Shown: positions 24,963-33,797, numbered from the stretch's first letter. The stretch is DNA of 64,000 nucleotides from Hymenobacter yonginensis (GCF_027625995.1 NZ_CP115396.1:930001-994000), one strand, 5' to 3'. A program made the numbers and translations. Notes: generated by a model not told the origin, from the sequence alone.

Positions 24963-24995
24963 TAGCGCGAACTTTATAGTTCGCGTCTCCGCGCC
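24963..24995. repeat. Family C half element
   Basis: TAGCGCGAACTTTATAGTTC and the following GCGTCTCCGCGCC match the left half of the family C elements at 9888 and 39503; the right half is missing. Confidence 0.65.
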
Positions 24996-25044
24996 GATAG
25001 CACTATCATAAAAGTGCGAGGCCGTGAAGGCACAGTGGCAAACT

Positions 25045-25087
25045 GAAAAGTGTCGCCTCAGGAAACTGGGGCGGCACTTTTCGTTTC
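25045..25087 (+). terminator. Terminator-like hairpin
   Basis: A 16-bp stem (25045-25060 with 25067-25082, arm GAAAAGTGTCGCCTCA, two wobble pairs) with a 6-base loop, followed by GTTTCGGG. It probably ends the transcript of the F420-reductase-like gene. Confidence 0.55.
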
Positions 25088-25148
25088 GGGTGATTACCAC
25101 GAAAGCACCAGTTTCAACCCCTGCGTGGGTCTCCGCGTATCCGCACGT

Positions 25149-25580
25149 ATGCATCCTATCGTGCCTTGGCTACCGCTACTATTTATCCCCGTTTTTGGAG
25201 CCTTCTGGTGTCTGATAGTTTTCATGATATCCCGCATGGGCTGGAGCCGCCTGGCCGAGGAGTATGCCGCAACCGAAGCACCCGCCGTGTACCGGCAGAC
25301 GCTAGCCTACCTGCGGATTGGGGTGGCGAAATACAACAATGCCGCCCGCATGGGCATCACCCCGCAGGGCCTGTACCTGTCCACCTGGAAAATCTTCTTC
25401 GTGGGTCACCCGCCGCTGTTCATTCCCTGGTCGGCTTTTGGGCCGGTGCAGGAAGAGACGTTTCTGTGGGTGAAAACCTACACCACCCACATCAGTTGCC
25501 CCGGCGGGGCCGTCCGATTCCAGTTCACCAGCGACCAGCTACGGGCCGCGTTGCCCACACCGTTGAGTGCTCCGCGGTAA
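25149..25580 (+). CDS. Hypothetical protein with one N-terminal membrane span
   Basis: A 143-residue protein. Residues 7-30 (PWLPLLFIPVFGAFWCLIVF, 20 residues, plus neighbours) form one strong membrane segment; the rest is soluble and faces one side. It includes GITPQGLYLSTWKIFFVGHPPLF, written here as GITPQGLYLS and WKIFFVGHPPLF, then IPWSAFGPVQEETF, which looks like a PH-like or small beta-barrel fold. No family was recognised. The ATG at 25149 directly precedes the membrane segment and is preferred to a longer upstream start. Confidence 0.55.
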   Translation: MHPIVPWLPLLFIPVFGAFWCLIVFMISRMGWSRLAEEYAATEAPAVYRQTLAYLRIGVAKYNNAARMGITPQGLYLSTWKIFFVGHPPLFIPWSAFGPVQEETFLWVKTYTTHISCPGGAVRFQFTSDQLRAALPTPLSAPR

Positions 25581-25705
25581 GCAGGGGAGTGGGTGCGTGG
25601 AATGCCTGTAGAAGGCTTTATTATTTTCAGTCAGTGATACGCTGGTTGGCGGCCGCAACGTTGAAGCTCAGCGCCGTTAGGTGTTGCATAACTAAGGCTT
25701 GATCT

Positions 25706-26191
25706 ATGTATAAAATCTTCTTTACAATGCTCGGCTGCCTGGCGGGCACCGCGGCCGTCGCCCAAACCGACTGTTCTGCCCCCGTGCTGCAAGTGCTGCA
25801 CAACGGGCAGGCCATACCAGCCACCGGTAGCGCACTGCCTGCCAGCGCGCAGATGCGCCTGGTGCCCGCGCCCGGTTGTCCGGCGGCCGGCAGCTACCGC
25901 GCCACCGGCGCCGAAGTCACGCTGGTTCGGGCCGGCCGGCCAGTACTGCCCATCATGCTCGTGTCTCAGTCCCGCCTCGACCTGCGGGCGTTGCAACGCG
26001 TAGCCCGACCCGGCGACCATCTTTTCGTGTTCATCCCCTATGAAAACCTGCTGGTAGTAGCCGCCGACGGTTCGCAACGCCCCTATGCCAAACCCACACC
26101 CAAGCCCGACAGGCCGAGACTATCTCCCAACGACGTAAAAGGCGTCAGCTTCAAGTGGCTGATAGTGCCGCCGGAATTGGGCGCAAAGTAG
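25706..26191 (+). CDS. Hypothetical secreted protein, 161 residues
   Basis: A small exported protein with a signal peptide (residues 1-20, ending AVAQ) and a mature part that starts with a Cys-containing segment (TDCSAPVLQVLHNGQAIPA). The middle holds EVTLVRAGRPVLPIMLVSQS and the later GDHLFVFIPYENLLVVAADG, giving alternating strands, probably a beta sandwich; a faint likeness to the C-terminal part of gliding protein GldM is noted but not relied on. The C-terminal tail is Lys/Pro-rich. It converges on the ion-channel gene, whose stop lies only 15 bases away. Confidence 0.55.
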   Translation: MYKIFFTMLGCLAGTAAVAQTDCSAPVLQVLHNGQAIPATGSALPASAQMRLVPAPGCPAAGSYRATGAEVTLVRAGRPVLPIMLVSQSRLDLRALQRVARPGDHLFVFIPYENLLVVAADGSQRPYAKPTPKPDRPRLSPNDVKGVSFKWLIVPPELGAK

Positions 26192-26206
26192 CGCACGTAC
26201 GCCCCG

Positions 26207-27049
26207 CTACAACTTCTCGCCGCAGCGCCAGCAATACTCGGCGTCGGGGCGGTGCTCCTGGGCCTGGCACACGTGGCATATCACCTGTCTGAAAGCGGGC
26301 GGGGCGGCGGGGCGGCCGCCGGTCGGCAGCGCCATCTGGGCCGACACAATGCCCGTCGGCACGGCAATGATGGCATAGCCCATAATCATCAGCACCGACG
26401 CCAGACTCTGGCCCAGCACCGTGGCCGGCGAAATGTCGCCGTAGCCAACCGTGGTCAGCGTCACGATGGCCCAGTACACGCTTTTCGGGATGCTAGTGAA
26501 GCCGTTCTGCCCGCCTTCCACCACGTACATCAGCGTGCCCACCACAATGGTGAGGGTGAAAACGGCCGTCAGAAACACCAGAATCTTGAAGCGGCTGGCC
26601 CGCAGCGCCTGCACGATAAACTCGCCTTCGCCCACAAACTGGCCCAGCTTGAAGATGCGGAACACCCGCAGCAGCCGCAGTGTCCGAATCACAAGCAGGT
26701 AGCGGCTGCCGGCCAGCACCAGCGCCGCCAACGTGGGCACGATGGCCAGAAAGTCAATGATGCCGAGCAAACTCAGCGCGTAGGCCAGCGGCCGCCGCAC
26801 CACCAGCAGGCGCAGCCCGTATTCCACCAGAAACAGCCCCGTAAACACCCATTCTACCACCCGCAGCGCGGGCCCATACTGCGCCTCAATGCTGCGGACG
26901 CTCTCCAGCATCACGGCCAGCACGCTCAGCACGATGGCCACCAGCAGCACAATATCAAACAGCTGCCCTGCCCGCGTATCCGACTCAAAGATGATGCGGT
27001 AGGCGTTTTGCTTCCAAGCGGGCGCGTTTTCGCGGGGGCGGATATCCAT
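26207..27049 (-). CDS. Voltage-gated potassium-type ion channel with C-terminal zinc ribbon
   Basis: A 280-residue membrane protein of the six-span cation-channel family. Charged voltage-sensor helix S4 is RTLRLLRVFRIFKL (122-135), and the pore loop carries the potassium selectivity filter TTVGYGD (199-205). The first span is around residues 29-48. After the last span (about 216-236) comes a short Pro/Ala-rich linker and a zinc ribbon with Cys258-x2-Cys261 and Cys273-x2-Cys276 (CHVC...CWRC). Channels with such a terminal ribbon occur in some Bacteroidota; the ribbon could sense metal or redox state, but that is inference. It stands alone on the minus strand. Confidence 0.88.
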   Translation of the reverse strand: MDIRPRENAPAWKQNAYRIIFESDTRAGQLFDIVLLVAIVLSVLAVMLESVRSIEAQYGPALRVVEWVFTGLFLVEYGLRLLVVRRPLAYALSLLGIIDFLAIVPTLAALVLAGSRYLLVIRTLRLLRVFRIFKLGQFVGEGEFIVQALRASRFKILVFLTAVFTLTIVVGTLMYVVEGGQNGFTSIPKSVYWAIVTLTTVGYGDISPATVLGQSLASVLMIMGYAIIAVPTGIVSAQMALPTGGRPAAPPAFRQVICHVCQAQEHRPDAEYCWRCGEKL

Positions 27050-27231
27050 AGGCGGCAGGAGGGAGGCAGACCGGCCGAGGCAGCCGGTACAGCTTTGGGC
27101 TTACGATAAAACACCCCGGCCCGGCCGAACTGCCTGGCGTGTGGCGCAGCTGCACCGAATTCGGTAGTATTGCGGCTACCTATTTCCTGATGCGTGTCAG
27201 CGTGACACCATCATTCATTTCTACCTACACA

Positions 27232-27423
27232 ATGGCAGTATATACCCTAGGCGACACCGTTCGGCTGCAGTCCGGCGGCCCGGTTATGACAATCGTCAAG
27301 CTCACCCTCAAGGAAACAACCTGTACCTGGTTTGATGAGCAAAACCGCTTGCAGGGCCCCGTTACGTTCCCGCGCGACGCCGTGCAGCATGTACCAGCCG
27401 CTTCCTCAACGGCCAAGGCATAA
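27232..27423 (+). CDS. DUF2158 (YodC-type) small protein
   Basis: A 63-residue protein matching the DUF2158 pattern: G-D-T-V-R-L-Q-S-G-G-P-x-M-T-I near the N-terminus, a tight turn, then T-C-T-W-F-D in the next strand, and a run ending with F-P-R-D-A-V. The E. coli homologue is YodC, of unknown function. The ATG at 27232 gives the family N-terminus directly; the open frame starts further upstream but the added residues are unlike the family. It is divergent from the ion-channel gene. Confidence 0.78.
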   Translation: MAVYTLGDTVRLQSGGPVMTIVKLTLKETTCTWFDEQNRLQGPVTFPRDAVQHVPAASSTAKA

Positions 27424-27483
27424 GCCGGGTGGTGCAGGTTCCGCGCTGAACGAAGCTGGATTGCCGGCGCAGGCCGCCAGGTG

Positions 27484-28428
27484 CTACTGGCGCCCGGCCA
27501 GCACTTCGTGCACCTGCGTCCAACGGATTTCGGGGTAACGGTCGTTGTCGAGCGGTTCGGCTAGCTTGGCCTGCCCGCTGAACATATTGTGCAGGTATTG
27601 CATGCCCTGCCACGGCGGAAATACCTCGCTGCTGGCCGGCATCAGCGCTTTCGTCACCTGTATCACCTTGCCGAAAGCGCCCAGCCCGCCTACCCGAAAC
27701 AGCTTGTAGGGCTGCCCAGTGGCCCGCGTGGCCGCTGCCTGCAGCCCCCGGATGCTGGCCACCTCGCCCGCCACGCGCAGGTAGCGCGGCGTGGTGGCAT
27801 CGAGGGCGGCGGCGGCCGTGAATTCGGCCGTGTTAGTCATGGTGGTGAAGTCCAGGGGCTGGTCGGCGTCGCCCCAGTAGACCACGCGCTTCGGACCCGG
27901 CAGCACTACGGGCGCCTGCCCGGTCAGCAGGTCCATGAACATGCCGTTGAGCACAGACGTGGCCTGAATGGGCACCTGCTCCAGCCGCCGCTGAAACTCC
28001 CGCCGCAAATCGAAGTTGCGGTTCGAGCCGTCAGGTAGCCGCGTGAAGTCGGCTGAAAAGTCAGAGGGAATGAAGCGTGGCACGCCTGCCGCCACGGCCG
28101 CATCGAGCAGTTGGGTCTGGGCATCCACAATCACCTCCCGCAGCCCCGAAAGCGCCGACACCACGCAACTTGCTCCGGTGCAGGCCTCTATAAGAGCCGT
28201 TGGATCGGAGTAGTCGGCGGCTACCACTTCCACGCTCTGCAGCCGCAGCGAAGTCGCCTCGGCCCCGGCCACGGCCCCAGGGCGCACCAGGGCCCGCACC
28301 GGGGCTCCGCGCTGGCGCAGGAAGTGGGCAATCAGCAAACCCAGCTGCCCGGTAGCGCCAGCCAGCACGATGAGCGGCTTATCGGGAGTGGAAGGAGTTG
28401 CAGCGGCAGGTTGTGAGGCAGTAGCCAT
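27484..28428 (-). CDS. NmrA-family NAD(P)-binding protein
   Basis: A 314-residue atypical short-chain dehydrogenase. The NAD(P)-binding motif is G-A-T-G-Q-L-G (LIVLAGATGQLGLLIAHFL, near residues 20-38), followed by VRALVRPG, and later FIPSDFSADF, the segment that carries the lysine or its substitute in NmrA/isoflavone-reductase-like enzymes. Such proteins act as NAD(P)H-dependent reductases of quinones or aromatic alcohols, or as redox sensors; the choice cannot be made here. The ATG at 28428 is chosen because the first 18 residues of the longer frame are not family-like. It stands alone on the minus strand. Confidence 0.82.
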   Translation of the reverse strand: MATASQPAAATPSTPDKPLIVLAGATGQLGLLIAHFLRQRGAPVRALVRPGAVAGAEATSLRLQSVEVVAADYSDPTALIEACTGASCVVSALSGLREVIVDAQTQLLDAAVAAGVPRFIPSDFSADFTRLPDGSNRNFDLRREFQRRLEQVPIQATSVLNGMFMDLLTGQAPVVLPGPKRVVYWGDADQPLDFTTMTNTAEFTAAAALDATTPRYLRVAGEVASIRGLQAAATRATGQPYKLFRVGGLGAFGKVIQVTKALMPASSEVFPPWQGMQYLHNMFSGQAKLAEPLDNDRYPEIRWTQVHEVLAGRQ

Positions 28429-29007
28429 TCGGGTATCAGAAAAGGTTGGCGCGAGGCCGTAATACCCGGTTGCCTGCCGCAAGGTTGTATGAATAGGCTT
28501 GCGACGAGCGTGCAGACTTGTTCGCTAACTTAGGTTGCGCAAAGAGCCGCCGGACCGGGGCCCTTACCAGAGGCCGCCGTATCTTCCGCAACTTCGGTGC
28601 AGCTTGGTCTGCCTTCGATGAGTAGACCGGCCGCTCCGGCGCGTGGTGTGGGCGCGGCCAAAGCCGCCGGGATGCCGGCCGAAAAGCCGTGGTTTCAGGC
28701 TTGGGGCCGGGCGTTTGTCTGGGCGCGGCAGCTATTTTGGCGAATATCAGCAGGCAGGAAAAAAACCTGCAAACGCCCCTGGTGCTGCGGTGAGGCGGAA
28801 ATACCAGCGAAACAAACCGGCAAATCCTGCCCAGACGTTGCCTGCCTTGTCCCTGCAAGTGGGCCCGCGCCCGGCGGAATGAAAATAAGCCCTATATTTA
28901 CATCGTTAAAGGCAAATAGCCTCGTACCGCTACCATTGATTCGCTATGCTGAATTATTGTAGAGTTTCGTTGCCGGTTGCTTCATTTCCTTTCATTTCCT
29001 AAGCATC
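28429..29007. other. Long intergenic region and csp leader
   Basis: About 580 bases between the divergent NmrA gene and the cold-shock gene. The first 450 bases are GC-rich and hold no convincing gene on either strand; a small hairpin GCAGG/CCTGC around seven A lies at 28754-28770. The last 120 bases are AT-rich, include TATATTTA at 28893 (near a -7 consensus) and probably form the promoter and long leader typical of cold-shock mRNAs. Confidence 0.45.
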
Positions 29008-29199
29008 ATGTCAACAGGAACAGTAAAATTCTTCAATGAAACCAAAGGCTTTGGTTTCATCAACGACGCCGCCACCGGCCAGGACGTATTCGTTCACGTA
29101 ACCGGTCTGATCGACGAAATCCGCGACAACGACAAGGTTGAGTTCGAGGTAGAAGAAGGCCGTAAAGGTCTGAACGCTGTGAAAGTACGCCGCGCGTAG
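29008..29199 (+). CDS. Cold-shock domain protein (CspA family)
   Basis: A 63-residue single cold-shock domain protein that binds single-stranded RNA and DNA, in the cytoplasm. Both RNA-binding motifs are intact: KGFGFI (RNP1, residues 13-18) and DVFVHV (RNP2, residues 26-31). The C-terminal half ends with the strand LNAVKVRR. The leader upstream is long and AT-rich, as in other cold-shock genes, suggesting control at the mRNA level. A strong terminator follows the stop within 20 bases. It is a single-gene unit. Confidence 0.95.
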   Translation: MSTGTVKFFNETKGFGFINDAATGQDVFVHVTGLIDEIRDNDKVEFEVEEGRKGLNAVKVRRA

Positions 29200-29218
29200 T
29201 TTCCCTCACCGCCTATAT

Positions 29219-29256
29219 GAAAAAGGAGCATGCCACCCGGCATGCTCCTTTTTTTG
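29219..29256 (+). terminator. Intrinsic terminator of the cold-shock gene
   Basis: A 14-bp stem AAAAGGAGCATGCC (29221-29234) pairing with GGCATGCTCCTTTT, loop ACCC, then a T-run up to 29255. Textbook rho-independent terminator. Confidence 0.93.
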
Positions 29257-29368
29257 TGTTGCTCGGCAGCGTAAGCTTCTTTGTAGAATCTCTGCGCCCA
29301 GGATAAAAGGTTGCTGCAAGGCCCTGAGGGCAGCCAGCGCCCGAAGCAACGCTGGCTGCTCTTGTAGC

Positions 29369-31945
29369 CTACCGCTCCAGCACCAGCCGCTGCACGGCCA
29401 CCGCCGCCCCCGACTGCACCCGCACGAAATACGTGCCGGCCTGCAGATGGGCGACGGGCATGGTGTAGGTGCCGCCCGCGAATCGGGCGGTATGCACCAG
29501 CCGGCCGGTCAGGTCGAAAACTTGCACCTGGCTGCTGGCGGCCGGGGCGGCGGCCAGGTCCAGGCGCACCGGGCCCGTGGCAGGGTTGGGGTACAGGGCC
29601 AGCGCAAAGGCCGGCTTGGCGCTGGCGGTGCTGTTGACGGTGGCCGCGCGCAGCTGCAGCATCCAGGTGCCGTTGGGAGCCAGCGCGGGCAGGGTGGCCG
29701 TCCAGTTGCTGAAGCCACCTTGCGCATCTACTACCACGGTGCCGGCTGCCTGGCCGCTATAGAGGTCCGTCACTTGGTAGGTGCCGGCCGCCAGCGTGGA
29801 AATGCCCAGCGACAACGCCGGGGTGCTGGCCGCGGTGCCGCTCAGGTTGGTGGCTACCACCGTGGCCTGCTGCTCATACACCCGCGCGTAGACCAGCACC
29901 GTCGGAACCGAGGCGGCAGCCGGCAGATAGTAGCCTTTGCGCAGCGTTTCGTGGGTGGTGCGCAGGGCAATCAGCTTCTTATAGTGGTTGAGCAGCGAAG
30001 CCGGATCGGCTTGGGCGTTGGCGACGTTGAACTGGCGGTAGTTGGCGTTGAGGGTGCGCCACGGAGTGCCCGTGGTGAAGCCGCCCTGGGTGCCGGCCGT
30101 CCACTGCATCGGGCGGCGCTTGTCTTCGTCGGGGCCGGTGCCGGCCATGCCCAGCTCCTCGCCATAGTACAGAAACGGCACGCCCGGCATGGTCAGGTAC
30201 AGGGCCGCCGCCTGTTTCATGCGGGCCGGGTTGCTGCCCAGCACATCGAAGACGCGGTTTTGGTCGTGGTTGGTGAGGAAGGTGGCGTACTGCAGCTTGG
30301 GGTAGAGCGTGTTGACGAGGTTAAGCTGCGTGCGCAGGCCGGAGGCGCTGCCCTGGTTGACGGCGTTGATGATGCTTTCGGCCAGATCAAACTCAAAGCA
30401 CAGGTCCAGCCGGTCGTTGCTTACGTAGGGCACCACTAGGCGGGTGCTGCTCCAGGCTTCGCCCACCGTCAGGGCGGCCGGGTTTACGGCCCGCACGGAG
30501 TCGTGAAATTCTTCCAGCGTCGCCAGGGTTTCGGGCGTGTCGAGCAGGGTGGGGCCGTCTTCCACCAGATACTTCACGGCATCGAGGCGGTAGCCGTCCA
30601 CGCCTTTGCGCAGCCAAAACCGGCTGACGTCCCACATGGCGGCCCGCACCTGGGGGTTGCGCCAGTTCAGGTCGGGCATTTCGCTCCAGAACAGGGCGTA
30701 GTTGTAGCTGCCGCCGCGCGGGTACCACACCGTCTGCCCCCAGGGGCCCAGGTAGCCCGGGTTGGTGGCCGACCACCGGTACCAGTCGCGGGTGGGGCTG
30801 TTGGCGTTGCCGACGGCCTGCGTAAACCACGGATGCCGGCTGGAAGAGTGGTTGAGCACCAGGTCGATGATGACTTTGATGCCGCGCTGGTGGGCGGCGG
30901 CCAGAAACGCCTCAAACTCGGCCATGCTGCCGTAGTCGGCTTCGGTGGCCTTGTAGTCGCTCACGTCGTAGCCGTGGTAGCTCGGCGACTCCATCATGGG
31001 CATCAGCCAGATGCCGGTCACGCCCAAGTCGGTGGTGGTGGCGGGGTTGCCGTCGTTGAGGTAGTCCAGCCGCTGGGTCATGCCCACGAAGTCGCCCTTG
31101 CCGTCGCCGTTGCTGTCCTGGAAGCTGCGTACCAGAATCTCGTAGAATACGGCGTCGTTCCACCAGTGCGTGGCGTAGTTGGTGCCGGGCTGCCCGCCAC
31201 TGCACGGCGCACACGACCCGAAGCAGAAGGCGGGCGTAGTCGTAGCGGCGGTGGTGGCGTCGAGCACGCGGGTGAGGGTGCCGGTGGCGTCGGGGGTGCC
31301 GCAGGAGGCGGGCACGGTTTCGACGGCGGCCAGCGTGCTGCCATTCACGAAGCGGTACTGGAAGCGGCCGGGGGCAGGCAGCGAAATCTGCGCTTCAAAG
31401 ATGCCGTCATTGTTGTCGTCGCGCAGGGGCAGAGCGGTGGGGTCGTCGTTGGCACCGTAGCCGGCCAGAGTCTGGAAGTTGCCCACCACATGCACGCCGC
31501 CGGCCGCTACGGTCTGGCCGTTCATGTCCACGGCAAAGCGCACCTGCGTGGCGCAGTCGCCGAAGGCCACGAGGGGCAGACGCACGGCCGTGCCGCCCAC
31601 CACCACCTGCCGGTTTACGTTGCCGCCGCCATCATCGAGGCCGCAGCCGGCAGGCACCAGCTCGGCGCCGCCCCAGGTGTCGCCGTTCACGAACTTGTAG
31701 AGGAACACGCCGGCCGGCACCGTCACGGTTGCCTCCCAGATATGGTCGCCGTCGGGGTCGGTGAGGGCCGTGGTGGCGGGGTTCCAGTTGGCCGGAAACC
31801 CGGCCGGGGCCTGGAAGGTGCCTGCTACGTGCACCCCGCCCGCGGGCACTGTGCGGGTCCCCATATCTACTCGAAAGATGAGTTGGCCGGCCTGCGCTCC
31901 GGCAAAACCGAAAAGCAGTGAGAAAAGAAGTACAAGGTGTTTCAT
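29369..31945 (-). CDS. Secreted GH13 alpha-amylase-family enzyme with T9SS sorting domain
   Basis: An 858-residue exported glycoside hydrolase. A signal peptide (1-19) is followed by two related modules of about 110 residues (20-130 and 134-240), each with the core R-V-D-M or A-V-D-M ... G-G-V-H-V-x-G-x-F, resembling starch-binding or carbohydrate-esterase-like accessory folds. The GH13 catalytic domain runs from about 258 to 690: regions I-IV appear as DLVLNH, GYRLDAVKY (nucleophile Asp455), VGEAW (acid Glu496) and FLTNHDQNR (Asp561). The C-terminal 75 residues begin ALYPNPATGPVRLDL and form a type A sorting domain for the type IX secretion system. Predicted outcome is secretion and starch or maltodextrin cleavage outside the cell. 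No sus-type neighbours are present here. Confidence 0.92.
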   Translation of the reverse strand: MKHLVLLFSLLFGFAGAQAGQLIFRVDMGTRTVPAGGVHVAGTFQAPAGFPANWNPATTALTDPDGDHIWEATVTVPAGVFLYKFVNGDTWGGAELVPAGCGLDDGGGNVNRQVVVGGTAVRLPLVAFGDCATQVRFAVDMNGQTVAAGGVHVVGNFQTLAGYGANDDPTALPLRDDNNDGIFEAQISLPAPGRFQYRFVNGSTLAAVETVPASCGTPDATGTLTRVLDATTAATTTPAFCFGSCAPCSGGQPGTNYATHWWNDAVFYEILVRSFQDSNGDGKGDFVGMTQRLDYLNDGNPATTTDLGVTGIWLMPMMESPSYHGYDVSDYKATEADYGSMAEFEAFLAAAHQRGIKVIIDLVLNHSSSRHPWFTQAVGNANSPTRDWYRWSATNPGYLGPWGQTVWYPRGGSYNYALFWSEMPDLNWRNPQVRAAMWDVSRFWLRKGVDGYRLDAVKYLVEDGPTLLDTPETLATLEEFHDSVRAVNPAALTVGEAWSSTRLVVPYVSNDRLDLCFEFDLAESIINAVNQGSASGLRTQLNLVNTLYPKLQYATFLTNHDQNRVFDVLGSNPARMKQAAALYLTMPGVPFLYYGEELGMAGTGPDEDKRRPMQWTAGTQGGFTTGTPWRTLNANYRQFNVANAQADPASLLNHYKKLIALRTTHETLRKGYYLPAAASVPTVLVYARVYEQQATVVATNLSGTAASTPALSLGISTLAAGTYQVTDLYSGQAAGTVVVDAQGGFSNWTATLPALAPNGTWMLQLRAATVNSTASAKPAFALALYPNPATGPVRLDLAAAPAASSQVQVFDLTGRLVHTARFAGGTYTMPVAHLQAGTYFVRVQSGAAVAVQRLVLER

Positions 31946-32193
31946 AGGGGATTTTTGCGAAGGCGAATCATAAAGATACGCTTCCGTACTCCGCGCTGCT
32001 TGCCAGCGGGCGTCATCCCCAAAAAATTAACTATAAGTAAGTTTTGTGGCTGATAAACAGACGTTTATTGGCTGGTTGTTTGATTGGGCTCACGGGTAGA
32101 CAGTATAGTATACACTGCGTCAGCAACGACGAGGCTCCAACCGTTGTGTCTCAACAGCGTGCTATCAGGCAGTCAACTGCGCCCAAGCATATC

Positions 32194-32598
32194 CTAAGTG
32201 TTGCTGGTCAGCCACTGCTGCGCAGCCAACTCGTCTACGAACAGCTGGACGCGGAACGGCAGGTTGTCGTAGTGGGCGGGCAGAGGGGTGTCGTCCTGGC
32301 CTTCGATGTCGGCGAGCAGCATCGGCGAAACTAGGTAGGCCAGATACGTCAGCTTGCCGGGCTGGTCGCCGGGCTGCGGAAAAAACGTGGTGAGCATCTC
32401 GGGCTGGTAGGTGCTGTGGCGGCGCAGGTCGATGAGCCAGTGCTGGCAGCCGTGCTGGTTGGCAGCGTCCAGCATCAGCGCGTAGGCTTCCTGGGCCTCG
32501 GTAGGAGCCAGCGGACGCAGAATCCGGTTGATTATGAAGCAGACGTCGTCCCGATAGGTGAGGTCGAGAAAGTCGCGGGCTGGTAAGGCATGATACAT
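32194..32598 (-). CDS. STAS/SpoIIAA-like hypothetical protein, second copy
   Basis: A 134-residue soluble protein. The pattern (strand around DVCFIINRILRPL, helix, then strand CQHWLIDLRRHSTY, helix, LTYLAYLVSPMLL, and a terminal VDELAAQQWL helix) fits the same small STAS-like group as the protein at 16184, with which it shares the closing acidic-helix and WL ending. No catalytic residues or partner gene are evident. It is divergent from the CtlX-like gene at 32707. Confidence 0.5.
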   Translation of the reverse strand: MYHALPARDFLDLTYRDDVCFIINRILRPLAPTEAQEAYALMLDAANQHGCQHWLIDLRRHSTYQPEMLTTFFPQPGDQPGKLTYLAYLVSPMLLADIEGQDDTPLPAHYDNLPFRVQLFVDELAAQQWLTSNT

Positions 32599-32706
32599 GG
32601 TAGCAGGAGCGTGGGGGAACTACGCTCTACGGGGTGGGGGCCGCATAGTTCAGCCGGTTTCAGAGTAGGGCTGCATCTTTACAGCCCTCACCCCTTTTTC
32701 TTCCAG

Positions 32707-33630
32707 ATGCAGTCTGCTTCTATTGTGCTGATGGTGCGCCCGGCCAGCTTCGGCTTCAACCTCGAAACCGCGCCTTCCAATTCGTTTCAGCAGTTGATGG
32801 CCGGGCACACACCCGCCGAGCTGCAGGCCCGGGCCGTAGCGGAGTTCGACGCGGCCGTGGCGCAACTACGGGCGCATGGCCTACGGGTGCTGGTGTTTGA
32901 GGATGTGCCCACGCCCGCCAGGCCCGACGCCGTGTTTCCCAACAACTGGCTCACCCTGCACGCCGACGGCCGGGTGCTGCTCTACCCCATGTGCGCCCCC
33001 AACCGCCGCTTGGAGCGCCGCCCCGACTTGGTAGCCGTGCTGGCCCAGCAGTTCGCCGTGACGGAAGTGCTGGATTACTCGGCGCGGGAAGAGCAGGCGG
33101 TGTTTCTGGAAGGCACCGGCAGCATCATCTTCGACCACGAGCACCGTGTGGCTTACGCCGGTCTGTCGCCCCGCACCGATGCGGCGCTGCTGGCGGAGGT
33201 GTGCGCCGAGCTGGGCTACCGGCCGGTGGCGTTTCGGGCGCAGGACGCGCAGGGGCAGGAAATCTACCACACCAACGTGCTGCTGAGCATCGGGCCGGGG
33301 TTTGCGGTGGTGTGCCTGGAAAGCATCCGCGCCGCTGCCGAGCGTGCTGCCGTGGTGGCCTCGCTGCAGGAAACCGGCCACGAAATCGTGGACATTACGC
33401 TGGCGCAGGTGGCGCGCTTCGCCGGCAACATGCTGGCGCTGCAGCCCGCCGCCGGGCCGGTGCTGCTGGCCCTTTCCCAAAACGCCCACGACGCCCTCAC
33501 GCCCGCCCAGCGCCACACGCTGAGTGCCTACGCCACGCTGCTGCCGCTGTCCATCCCCACCATCGAAACGATAGGCGGTGGCAGCGTGCGGTGCATGCTG
33601 GCCGAGGTGTTTCTGCCGGAGCGGGTGTAA
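32707..33630 (+). CDS. CtlX-like arginine deiminase/amidinotransferase-fold hydrolase
   Basis: A 307-residue enzyme with the pentein (guanidino-group-modifying) fold. Motifs: PDAVFPNNW (73-81), the acid in LEGTGSIIFD (Glu135), catalytic His188 in IYHTNVLLSIG and nucleophile Cys296 in GGGSVRCMLAEV. This layout matches the CtlX citrulline-utilisation hydrolase family rather than classical arginine deiminase. Substrates are likely citrulline or a related guanidino or ureido compound. The ATG at 32707 starts the family N-terminus (SIVLMVRPASFGFN). No arginine or citrulline pathway gene is next to it. A family B repeat follows. Confidence 0.82.
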   Translation: MQSASIVLMVRPASFGFNLETAPSNSFQQLMAGHTPAELQARAVAEFDAAVAQLRAHGLRVLVFEDVPTPARPDAVFPNNWLTLHADGRVLLYPMCAPNRRLERRPDLVAVLAQQFAVTEVLDYSAREEQAVFLEGTGSIIFDHEHRVAYAGLSPRTDAALLAEVCAELGYRPVAFRAQDAQGQEIYHTNVLLSIGPGFAVVCLESIRAAAERAAVVASLQETGHEIVDITLAQVARFAGNMLALQPAAGPVLLALSQNAHDALTPAQRHTLSAYATLLPLSIPTIETIGGGSVRCMLAEVFLPERV

Positions 33631-33671
33631 GTAGATGGGGAGGAGTAGGTTCAGGTAAAGCCTTATAAATC

Positions 33672-33775
33672 AGAACGCCATCCCGAGCGGAGCGAGGAAT
33701 CTCGCGTGCTGACGTTGGGATTACTACCGCAACATCAGCACGCGAGATTCCTCGCTCCGCTCGGAATGACGTTCT
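33672..33775. repeat. Family B hairpin element
   Basis: Long inverted repeat: arms AGAACGCCATCCCGAGCGGA... and ...CCGCTCGGAATGACGTTCT, with the inner part ATCTCGCGTGCTGA pairing with TCAGCACGCGAGAT. It separates the CtlX-like gene from mqo. Its inner sequence is nearly the same as in the element at 61286. Confidence 0.85.
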
Positions 33776-33797
33776 AAGGTTAAAGGACGTTCTGAGG

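Noticed and set aside
28552-28900. A gene on either strand between the NmrA and cold-shock genes
   Set aside because: Both strands are open over about 100 codons, but neither has a domain, good start context or typical codon pattern.
30503-31921. A 472-codon plus-strand frame opposite the amylase
   Set aside because: Shadow of the GH13 gene; very rich in Gly, Val, His and Ala with no motif.
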